A stretch of 7,368 nucleotides of DNA from JBLHKE01 sp047619485 (GTDB taxonomy: Bacteria; Verrucomicrobiota; Verrucomicrobiia; Verrucomicrobiales; DEV007): assembly GCA_047619485.1 (NCBI GenBank), contig JBLHKE010000384.1:1-7368 (forward strand), read 5' to 3'. Made by a program: the position numbers and the translations under genes. This document shows, in pieces, positions 1 to 7,100 of this stretch; the stretch's first letter is position 1; each line of letters opens with the position of its first letter. The notes under the pieces are model-generated. The model was not told the origin of the DNA, did no database searches, and saw nothing but the letters and a program-made list of their open reading frames with translations.

Positions 1-389
1 CCCTGGTCGATCCACGCGCGCAGGATCGCGATTTCATCCGAGGTGAGGACCTTACCTTTCGACGGCATGCGCTCATCGGGGTCGTTGCTGAGAACCAGCT
101 TGATCAGCAGGCTGTCGGCGCTCTTGCCGGATTCGACTGCGGGCCCGCTGTCGCCGCCTGCGAGGAACGAGTGGATGTGATCAATGTTAAATCCGCCCTT
201 ACTCTTACCATTGGCATGACACTTGGTGCAACTCCGATCGAGGATCGGTTTTATGTCGGTGGCGAAATCGATCTCCCGTGTTGCAGCGGCCGGCATTTCG
301 CGCGGGTCGGTATCGGCATGGGACTTGAGTGGTGCTGCGAAAAGAGCTGCTGCCAACCCGAAGTAATAATAGATCTTTCTGCGGGGCAT
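1..389 (-). CDS. Secreted planctomycete-type cytochrome c (PSCyt1) protein, N-terminal part, cut by window edge
   Basis: The reverse strand reads openly from ATG at 389 to base 3, giving 129 codons and continuing past the left edge. Residues 1-25 form a signal peptide (basic MPRRK, hydrophobic core YYYFGLAAALFAAP, cleavage likely after SHA). A single c-type heme motif, C54-T-K-C57-H58, follows the family lead-in FATDIKPILDRS. The heme domain continues with GGFNIDH and ends in DERMPSKGKVLTSDEIAILRAWID; Met108 is a plausible distal heme ligand. This is the PSCyt1 pattern. Family members often continue into DUF1549/DUF1553 or other domains, which would lie outside the window. An in-frame ATG at 419 would add ten residues (MTEKNERILS). 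I prefer 389 because it puts the basic residues directly before the hydrophobic core, but no good ribosome binding site decides it. The protein is probably exported; its substrate is unknown. Confidence 0.88.
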   Translation of the reverse strand, partial: MPRRKIYYYFGLAAALFAAPLKSHADTDPREMPAAATREIDFATDIKPILDRSCTKCHANGKSKGGFNIDHIHSFLAGGDSGPAVESGKSADSLLIKLVLSNDPDERMPSKGKVLTSDEIAILRAWIDQ

Positions 390-473
390 CGATAATATTC
401 GTTCGTTCTTCTCGGTCATACAACATGAGATTCGAGTTGTCAGGCCAGATCGTGCGATACTTCTCTACACACT
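390..473. other. Divergent intergenic region
   Basis: This short gap separates the minus-strand cytochrome gene from the plus-strand sialidase remnant, so promoters for both would be expected here. TTGTCA at 437-442 resembles a -35 box and TATGAT at 473-478 a -10 box, but they are 30 bases apart, so they do not form a promoter together. No operator-like repeat is seen. Confidence 0.4.
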
Positions 474-623
474 ATGATACGAATGAAACGCTCGATGAAC
501 TGTTTCCAAGCATTAGCAGCGGTGTCGATCGGATTTTTCCTGTCGGTCCTAAACTGCCAAGGTCAGCTCGCCCTCTCCGAACCTGCCGGAGCGCAAAAAC
601 ATCCGTGTGTGGGTGAGCATTGA
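474..623 (+). pseudogene. Signal-peptide remnant at the head of the sialidase pseudogene
   Basis: ATG at 474 opens a 49-codon reading frame ending at TGA 621-623. Residues 1-30 are a convincing Sec signal peptide: basic MIRMKRSMN, then a hydrophobic core running from ALAAVSIG to FFLSVLNC. ATGs at 483 and 495 are alternative starts. From about 570-590 onward the sensible protein sequence moves to another frame, where sialidase residues begin, so this piece has lost its own continuation. It is most simply the export signal of the same sialidase gene before a large internal deletion, but it could be the start of an unrelated secreted protein. The assignment to the sialidase is inference. Confidence 0.5.
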
Positions 624-1167
624 CGGTGGCAAGACCTAGCCATTCAACCGACTAATCAAACGGGAACCCGGAAACTACACCTGGATGGCGCAGGGGCGGA
701 AAGGCACACCCAGCGAAGGCTTTATCTACCTCCTGGCCGGCAAGGACTGGATGGCGCGCTTCAACCTGGCATGGCTGCTCGGACCCGGCGATCCGGAGAT
801 GATCCTCAGCAAACGGACGCGATACCACTTCGCTGATGCGGATCTCTTCCGCTCCGCAGAGAACGCCGAAGCGTTCACCTCGACCGAGTCAAAACTCAAG
901 GCCAGCCCGAAGGGATACCGTCTAGTCGACAGCAAAGGCGAAGGGCGTGTCGTGACGCAGAGGATGATTCTGCCGTCGGGTAAGATGAATGTAAGCTACC
1001 ATGTGCCCGACGGCAGCAAGCTTTCGGTCTGGCCGATGGATGATAGCGACACGCGCCTGCGTGACAGCCATGTGCTCACCGGCACCTATCGGATCGACGA
1101 GCCCGTTGATTGGCAGGACGGTCCGATCGACGCGTGGGTGGGCCAGACCGTCTACGTTCAGATTCGG
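553..1167 (+). pseudogene. Sialidase (BNR/Asp-box) C-terminal remnant with amber codon at the Asp-box Trp
   Basis: In the frame open from 553, the protein reads RKNIRVWVSIDGGKT, then TAG at 637-639, then PFNRLIKREPGNYTW. SxDxGxTW is the sialidase Asp-box, so TAG replaces the expected TGG (Trp) by one base. Downstream, EGFIYLLAG and ARFNLAWLL match the last beta-propeller blade of bacterial exo-alpha-sialidases. A C-terminal extension follows (KMNVSYHVPDGSKL, VDWQDGPIDAWVGQTVYVQI), probably a beta-sandwich appended in this subgroup. The catalytic N-terminal propeller blades (Arg triad, Tyr/Glu pair) are absent, so no activity is expected. Sialidase-like character stops at about 1165, and the remaining codons to the stop at 1227 are antisense to the neighbouring remnant. 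An ATG at 685 could start a 180-residue fragment, but it would lack the active site. Sialidase homology is a confident reading; the sugar specificity is unknown. Confidence 0.78.
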
Positions 1168-1170
1168 AAA
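1162..1170. other. Junction between two convergent truncated genes
   Basis: Up to about 1165 the plus strand encodes the sialidase extension ending VYVQIR. From about 1165 onward the minus strand encodes the DUF1585 segment NIDQFGQCLSE. Both reading frames lose family-like sequence at the same place, around TTCGGAAA (1163-1170). Neither gene has its normal C-terminus, so this looks like an end-joining or deletion breakpoint and not two naturally adjacent gene ends. Confidence 0.6.
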
Positions 1171-2008
1171 GGCATTGGCCGAACTGATCGATATTCGCGA
1201 GCACTTACCTGCGCAGATCGTCGATAATTTCGAAGCGCACGCCTTTGGCGAACTCGCTCTCATGGGGTTCGACTGGTGCACCATTTTTTCGAACCGGGAG
1301 ACCCTTCTCGTTCTCTGCCCACTCAGGGTAGTGGGTGCGCCAGCGTCCGAGGGGGTCGTAGTTCTCCAGAGCGAAACCGATGGGATCGATCTTGCGATGG
1401 CAGGAAGCGCATTTGGCATCGGCGGTGTGCGCGGCCATGAGGTCGCGGACCGTTTTGGTGCCGCGTGTATCGGGATCGATGGCGGGAGTGCCGGGCGGCG
1501 GGGGGGAGGCGGATCGCCGAGGATGTTGCGCAGCACCCAGACGCCGCGCTCTACGGGCTGGGTTTCGGTGCCGTTCGACGTGGCCATGAGGACACCGGCT
1601 TGGGCGAGCAGGCCACCGAACTTGGCACCGTCTGGTATTTCGATGCGGTCGAACCCCCAGTTGGGAATCTTTACCTTCTGCCCGTAGATCTCGTTGAGCA
1701 GGCGCTCGTTGTCCCAGGTGAAATCCGGCTTGATGAAGGTCGCCAGCGGACGGTTCGTCCGCAGGATTTCGGTGAAAGAGCGCTCGGCTTCACCAATCAT
1801 CCCTTTGCGGTGCCCGGGTTGCCACGCGATGAACCGCGGGTCGGGCGTGATATCTTCCAAGCGACGCAAGCCGAGCCATTGGCCGGTGAAGTTGCTGACG
1901 AAGCGGCCGATGTGATCCGAGTCGATGAGGCGGTTGGTCTCTGCGATGAGCGTGTCGCGATCAGAGAGTTTCTGTCGCGCATACAGGATTACACGGGTCG
2001 TTCCTCGG
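1165..2008 (-). pseudogene. DUF1592/DUF1588/DUF1585 protein remnant, truncated at both ends, frameshifted
   Basis: Reading leftward from just after the DUF1552 stop, the strand encodes the C-terminal third of a DUF1592-family protein. The DUF1592 end is visible (RFVSNFTGQWLGL, DNERLLNEIYG). DUF1588 follows (FGGLLAQAGVLMATSNGTET, PVERGVWVLRNILGDPPPP). A frameshift then falls in the seven-G run at 1500-1506; adding one base restores GTPAIDPDTRGTKTVRDLM. Next comes the second-heme-type motif CASCH (1397-1411) with RKIDPIGFALENYDPLGRWR, then DUF1585 start FEIIDDLRR. TAA at 1205-1207 stands where the family has Tyr or another residue, and VLANIDQFGQCLSE follows it in frame. The N-terminal two thirds (signal peptide, PSCyt1, DUF1587, DUF1595) and the last part of DUF1585 are missing. 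It differs clearly from the intact paralogue at 4133-7156, so it is not a recent duplicate. Any product would be non-functional. Confidence 0.82.
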
Positions 2009-3343
2009 CTACAACGAAAAGATGGAATCACTCAGCGTCCCTCCACTATCACCAAAGGATTCCTGCTCGATACCCATCGAGTGGAGGATGCTCAGGAACA
2101 TGTCGGTCATGCGGTTGCGCCCCTTCACGTACTGACCATGTTTCAGGCCCATGTTGGCTCCGCCGGCCACCAGCGTCGGCAGGTTGACGTTCTTGTGCGT
2201 GGTGCTGGCACCGCTGCCGTAGAGGACGATGGTGTTGTCGAGCACGCTGCCCTGCTTGTCTTGGAATTCGCTCATCCTCTTGAGGAAGTAGGCCAACTGC
2301 TCGCTCAAGAAGCGATCGTATTTCGCAAACTCGAGCATCCCCGCCTTGTCACTTTTGTGGGAGAGATTGTGGTGGGTGTTGTGCATGCCGAGTTTGAGCG
2401 GGAAGGTATCGCTGATCCCCATGCCGTCCTCGCGGTGCAGCAGGAAGGTGATGCTGCGGGTGATGTCCGCATCGAAGGCCAGTGCGATGAGATCGAACAT
2501 CGTGCGATAGTAGGCCGCGGGATCCTCGTCCGGCGAGGCATCGAGTTCGAGGTGCGAGTGATCTTGTTTCTTGAGTGGGATATCGAGCCACTTCTCCGAA
2601 CCCTCCAGGCGCGTCTCGAATTCGTTCAGCGACGTCAGGTACTGCTCCATCTTCTCGCGATCGGCGCGCCCCAGTTTCTTGTCGAGAGTCTTTGCGTTCT
2701 GATTGACCGCATCCACCAGTTTCATGCGCAGCCGCAACTGAGCGCGCTGCGCCTCGATGGTGCCGCGGTTCCCTTTAAAGAGGCTTTCGAATATGCGGCG
2801 TGGTTCGTTCTCGGCGGGGATGGGTTTCCCTTCCCGGTCGTAAGAAATAGTTGAGGTCCGTGACGTGTATCCGGTCCCCGCGTCGATGGAGAGCACGAGG
2901 GAAGGTCGCCGGCAGTAGTGACGAGTCTGGCGTGCAATCACCTGGTCGAGGGACACCGAATTGTACGTCCCGGGTTTAGGCTCGTGGAGCGGGGCACCTG
3001 TCAGCCACATGTCCGAACAGACGTGGGGATCGTTCTTCGTCCCGTTGGCGTGCTCTAGCTCGCCGAGGAAACTCAGTTGCTTCCGGTAATCGCTCAGCGG
3101 CTCGGTGGACTTGCCGAAGACAAATTTTCCGTCGTTCTCTGCGCGGGGAAACCAACTCCATTCATCGATCCCGTGTTTCTCGTAGGGAAGCGACATGCCG
3201 TTGCCGACGTAGAGCCCGCAGAAACGCTTGGGCGTTTCTTGTGCGATCTCTTTCCCCATGGCTTCGAGAAGGGGCAGGGGTAAGGCGACGCCTGCCATTC
3301 CCTTGAGGACGGCGCGGCGATCGAGTTTGAATTTGTTCGGCAT
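2009..3343 (-). CDS. DUF1552 family protein, Tat-exported
   Basis: This is a 444-residue protein, the usual DUF1552 length. ATG at 3343 is chosen because it puts a twin-arginine signal at once: KLDRRAVLKG (residues 6-15), then a hydrophobic core GVALPLPLLEAMG. A GTG at 3424 would add 27 residues before it and spoil the signal. Family features are present: GLYVGNGMSLP (43-53), NDPHVCSDMWLTGAP (104-118), a charged helical middle (about 195-260), FDLIALAFDADITRSITF (283-300), a His-rich GMHNTHHNLSH (319-329), and NNTIV-like DNTIVLYGSGAS plus NLPTLVAGG near 369-395. The end, ESFGDSGGTL, matches the family C-terminus. DUF1552 resembles alkaline-phosphatase-superfamily relatives, but its reaction is unknown. 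It normally pairs with a DUF1592 protein; here the intact partner lies upstream beyond a two-gene insertion. No frameshift or stop is seen and no clear ribosome binding site precedes the ATG. Confidence 0.9.
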   Translation of the reverse strand: MPNKFKLDRRAVLKGMAGVALPLPLLEAMGKEIAQETPKRFCGLYVGNGMSLPYEKHGIDEWSWFPRAENDGKFVFGKSTEPLSDYRKQLSFLGELEHANGTKNDPHVCSDMWLTGAPLHEPKPGTYNSVSLDQVIARQTRHYCRRPSLVLSIDAGTGYTSRTSTISYDREGKPIPAENEPRRIFESLFKGNRGTIEAQRAQLRLRMKLVDAVNQNAKTLDKKLGRADREKMEQYLTSLNEFETRLEGSEKWLDIPLKKQDHSHLELDASPDEDPAAYYRTMFDLIALAFDADITRSITFLLHREDGMGISDTFPLKLGMHNTHHNLSHKSDKAGMLEFAKYDRFLSEQLAYFLKRMSEFQDKQGSVLDNTIVLYGSGASTTHKNVNLPTLVAGGANMGLKHGQYVKGRNRMTDMFLSILHSMGIEQESFGDSGGTLSDSIFSL

Positions 3344-3466
3344 GAGGATTCGAAATGGTAAATCTAGCAAAAGGAGAGCCGACCACAAGGGCACAATGGA
3401 GTGGTTGGAGCCATGCTTCGCCACCAGTTTCCGGCGCCCACCAGTTCCAGAGGGGGGCGATCGGGG
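3344..3466. other. Intergenic gap upstream of the DUF1552 gene
   Basis: This gap of 123 bases between the small helical gene and the DUF1552 start is the largest within the minus-strand array. It contains a spaced direct repeat (3421-3446) and no hairpin followed by a T-run, so no intrinsic terminator is evident. It could hold a separate promoter for DUF1552, but no clear -35/-10 pair is visible. Confidence 0.4.
3421..3446. repeat. Short direct repeat CCACCAGTT x2
   Basis: CCACCAGTT occurs at 3421-3429 and again at 3438-3446, 17 bases start to start, both on the plus strand; on the minus strand it reads AACTGGTGG. It lies about 80-100 bases upstream of the DUF1552 start and just past the end of the inserted two-gene cassette. 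It could be a regulator-binding direct repeat, a scar of the insertion, or chance. Confidence 0.45.
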
Positions 3467-3673
3467 CTATACCAGACCCGCCGCGGGATCAGGACAACTC
3501 ATGAGGTACTCGCGCGCTTCAAGCTGGAGCCGGTCGATCTCACTCACGAATCCAGATACCGAAGCGCGGTAGTTCTCCGGGTTCCGCTCTGTCCGTCGGA
3601 TCTCGGCGATTTGGAGTTGGAGTCGTTCGATCCGCTTGAGCGTCACCGCCAGTTGTGTTTCGTTCGCGATCAT
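3467..3673 (-). CDS. Small helical protein paired with the nucleotidyltransferase (putative partner/antitoxin-like)
   Basis: A 68-residue protein, ATG at 3673, TAG at 3467-3469. It is predicted to be almost all helix: residues 2-27 (IANETQLAVTLKRIERLQLQ) and about 38-60 (SVSGFVSEIDRLQLEAREYL) have heptad-like Leu/Ile spacing, suggesting a coiled coil or helical hairpin. There is no signal peptide, membrane segment or recognisable enzyme motif. It begins 4 bases after the restored stop of the upstream nucleotidyltransferase gene, so translational coupling is likely. Small charged helical proteins of this kind occur beside nucleotidyltransferase genes in many bacteria, which suggests it binds and controls the enzyme. 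That role is inference from context; I do not recognise a named family. The open frame, regular composition and coupling support it being a real gene. Confidence 0.68.
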   Translation of the reverse strand: MIANETQLAVTLKRIERLQLQIAEIRRTERNPENYRASVSGFVSEIDRLQLEAREYLMSCPDPAAGLV

Positions 3674-3677
3674 AATC

Positions 3678-4107
3678 CTATTCTATTACTTCGATGACTC
3701 CCCGGTTGCGTCCGTCTCGCGTCAGCATCCAATCTTCGATAGCCGACTGCTCGCCGCCGAGTGCAGCTATCGCCCTCACCCAAAAAACGCTCGCCCCGAG
3801 GTGCGATTGGGCGGTCAAACAGCACTGAGCCTGATGGATCGACTTGCGTCACATCGAAATCATCGTCCATGATCATGAAAATGTCGATATCGTTCGGGTA
3901 GGGTTTCTCGTTCACAAACGAACCGAAAATGATAAATCGCTTTAGGTGCCCCGTGCCCTTGGTGATCCCATAAATGCGCACGAGGCGGGTGGCGATGATC
4001 TCGCGTCTCGACGTCGATGACCCGAAATGGTGGATCACTTCGCCCAGCGAAGCCTTGTATAACTTCGATGGTAGATCTCCATGTTCGTTGAAATCTGGGA
4101 ATTCCAT
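3678..4107 (-). pseudogene. DUF6932-type nucleotidyltransferase with a one-base frameshift
   Basis: ATG at 4107 starts MEFPDFNEHGDLP, the typical opening of DUF6932-like proteins. The nucleotidyltransferase signature follows: FIIFGSFVNEKPYPNDIDIF, with Gly62-Ser63 and the metal-binding pair Asp73/Asp75. After SVLFDR (residue 99) the frame breaks at the CCC run on the coding strand (GGG at 3809-3811). Removing one base continues as QSHLGASVFWVRAIAALGGE and ends VIEVIE at TAG 3678-3680. The region is 430 bases, exactly 142 codons, a stop and one extra base. Unrepaired, the frame yields 145 residues with an Arg-rich nonsense tail. The catalytic half is intact, so a damaged product might still fold. 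The gene starts 25 bases after the DUF1592-protein stop. MNT-fold enzymes often act in toxin-antitoxin or defence pairs by transferring nucleotides to a target; that role here is inference. The lesion may be real or a sequencing error. Confidence 0.78.
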
Positions 4108-4132
4108 GTCGTCTAAGATTTTTGTAGCGCGC

Positions 4133-7100
4133 TCACTTCTCCAAAAAGACCGGACTCTCGATCACGAACAACACGCAGTCCCGCACGCGATACCCATCCG
4201 CCGCGAGCGCCTTACGACCTTCCCGTTTCAAATACTCGATTTCGTTGAATGTTAGACTGCGTCCGGTGGCGTAGCTGGTGAGGTGCTTTAGAAAACTGAA
4301 GGCGACCTGGTCGATGCGATCGTTGGCGAGGTATTTTTTGAGGGCGTTGCTGTGAGTGATTTCCGTCTTGTCTGGGAGTGTGGTCCTGGCATCGACCTGC
4401 TCTTTTTTGAAAAGCCCGCCGGCGTCGAATTGCTCGAACGGCAGGCCCCACGGATCTATTTTTTGATGGCACTGCGCGCAGCCTTCCTGATTGCGGTGCT
4501 GTTCCAGGCGCTCACGCAGCGATTTCCCTTTCGCTTCTTTCCCATCCGCCAGCTCTGGCACGTTTGGTGGCGGCGGCTCGGGTGGCTCGGCGATGATCTT
4601 TCGCGCCAGCCACGCGCCGCGCTTCACCGGGTTTGACTCGCTGCCGTCGGAGAGCCCGGACAGAACTGCAGCCTGTGTCAGGACACCGCCGAGGGTTTCC
4701 CTCCCGTGACGCACCGGGACGAAGGCGAAGCCCTGTTCGCTGCGACTGTCGATGCCGTAGTATTCTTCCACCACCGCGTTTGCCACGATGAAATCGGAGT
4801 CGATGAGATTGCGAACAGAAAGGTTGGCGCGGAGGAGATGGGTGACGAAGTGGACCGGCTCCTTGCGCAGTTCTCTTTTCGTCTCGCGATTGAGGCGCGG
4901 AAATTTTCCGTGATTGATGTTCACCACGTCGAACTTGTCCAGGCTCAACCACTGCGAGACAAACTCGTCGGCGAATTGCGCGAGGCGCTCGTCCGCGACC
5001 AGCCGATCGACCTCGGAGGAAAGCGTCGCCCTGAGCTTGCCGCTCGCTGCGAGCGAACGGAGTTGCTCGTCTGGAGTGGTGTTCCAGAGGAAGTAGGAGA
5101 GTTTTTCCGCAAGTTCGTGAGGTGACAGCGGTTCCGCCTGGGGGCCGGCGCTCTCTTCCGTCAAAAACAGAAACTGCGGCGAGGTGAGCACGACTAGGAG
5201 AGCATGGCGGACGCTCTGCTGGAAATCTTGGGTTTGATCGTAGCTCTCACGCCACACCGCGAGCAAGGAAGCGAGTTCCTGGTCACTGGCAGGCCGACGG
5301 AATGCGCGGGCGGCAAAGCCTTCTATCACTTCACGGGCATAGGCCGGCGGGTCGTCTTTGCGCGGCGAGTCGATGAAGATTTCGCGATGGCCTTTCGGCG
5401 GCCAGGTTTCGTAGTAGGGACCTTCGAATTCGATTGCGCTCACGAGCACGCGTGGAATCTGACGATCGGCGGTCGGCTCGCTGCGGATCCCAAACTCGTG
5501 CAGTCCTGCGAGGTAGTTGTCATTTTCTTCCTCGGTGTCCGGTGAAGCGAAGCCACTGAGCGGTGCGCGGAACAAATAGCGTTCGACCGTCGCCGAAGGA
5601 ACCGGTTTGGGCTCAGCGAAAAGCGAGAGCCGGGCACCCACGTCCGTCCTCAATCCCTTGTGAATGCTCAGGTGTGGCGTCCTCTTTTCGAACGCGGCGA
5701 ACTGCTGGCCCGATTCGCTTTCCTCCGGGGTTGGAGTCATCAGTGCGATCCGCAGATTCTCGCCTTTGCCATTGTGCACTTTCAGATTGAATGTGCCGAC
5801 CGGAAATCGAGCCACCAGAAGCGAGATGGAGACTGTCCCGTCGGGCTTCGTCGTATAAGGTCCTTTCAACCTCTTAGAGAAAGTGCGCTTGCCGATGTCT
5901 GCGATCATTACGTCGTTGCGGGGCGGCCCGTCCAGCACGACATCGAGCTGGTACACGCCGGCAGTTGGAATCTTCACGGCCGCCTCTTTCCCGCCGCTGA
6001 TATCTAGCGAGAGTCGCTGCTCAGATTCGGGGGCAAGCGTGTGCGGTTGGAGGCCATCGTCATAGCGGGCGGCTTCCACGGTGACTTGGAGCATTCCCGA
6101 TTTGGGAAGTTCTCGCATCAGCACGGTCATGGTGGGCGCCGGTCCCCGAGAAGGCCGCAAGCCGTTCCTTTCGGTTTCGGGCGCCCGGGGTCGGAGCAAA
6201 AGACCCTCCGGAACCATATGCGATGATCTGCCGTAGTTGTAGCCTCCTTTCGTGTGACTTCCAATCATGCCAACAAAGACTGAGTGGTAGAGTCCTTCGA
6301 ATTCCTTCCAAGCACGCACGGTGGCGTTTCCGTTGTAACCTTCGATGTAGCGAAACTTCGTCTGCATTGCGAGGGGATCGAATGCAAACGGCTTATCGGG
6401 CATTGACTCGCTCACTTGGAAATTCGTCTTGGGTAGAAGGGCCGGGCCGTTCAATTGGATCCTCTCGTCGACGGGTTCTTGGTTGAACCCCGCGCCAAGT
6501 TCCACGCGGAAGCACTGGATCTTGGGTTTCTCGTTCTCATCGACCAGACACAGATCGAGCGCCTTTTCAGCGATCTCGAAATAGGTCTCCATCATCCCCG
6601 GTGTTAGCAGCAGGGTGTCTTGATTGTTTTGGAAGCCCTCCTCTGAGACGCTATCAGCCGGGAGGGCATCGGCCAGGCTATCCTCCACGCCGAGCAGATC
6701 CCGCAGTGTGTTGTGATACTGCGCTACCGTCAGCCGCCGTACCGTGCCATGCTTGGCGCGCACTTTTCGCTCGCCCGCCTGCAAGGCTTGCGTGATCCAA
6801 TCCATGACAACTTTGCGTTCACCTGCACCGGGCTGGGGTTCGTCCTCCGGCGGCATGGCCTCGTCCTTCAGTTGCGCGAGGACGTGTTTGAGCTGGAAGA
6901 GCTGTTTGTCTTCTAGGCTTCCGTTGAGAATGTCGAGGCGCACTCCTGATTTCTGCTTCTTCTCGCCATGACAGCGGAAGCAATTGGTCTTTAGGAACGG
7001 CTGCACGGTCTCCTGGAAATGGGACTTCAATTGTTCCAACGACGCCGGTTCCGAATTTTCCACTTCCTGCTCTTGGGCGAATCCGATCACAACCGAACCC

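Noticed and set aside
437..478. TTGTCA and TATGAT as a promoter for the sialidase remnant
   Set aside because: The boxes are 30 bases apart, far from the usual 16-18, and the -10 candidate overlaps the first ATG.
922..1204. Extension of the minus-strand DUF1592 remnant frame to a stop at 922
   Set aside because: This part is out of frame after the G-run shift and antisense to the sialidase remnant; the family-like residues continue in another frame.
1465..2187. 240-codon open frame on plus strand
   Set aside because: It lies opposite the DUF1592 remnant and the end of DUF1552; its sequence is low-complexity and Arg/Gly-rich with no family signature.
1925..2854. 309-codon open frame on plus strand
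   Set aside because: It is antisense to the DUF1552 gene, whose protein has clear family motifs; the plus product shows no recognisable domain and results from high GC codon bias.
3344..3424. GTG at 3424 as start of the DUF1552 gene
   Set aside because: It adds 27 residues ahead of a complete twin-arginine signal; ATG at 3343 gives a standard N-terminus and length.
4512..4952. 146-codon minus-strand open frame inside the large gene
   Set aside because: It is an off-frame shadow of the 1007-residue gene, Arg-rich with no motifs.
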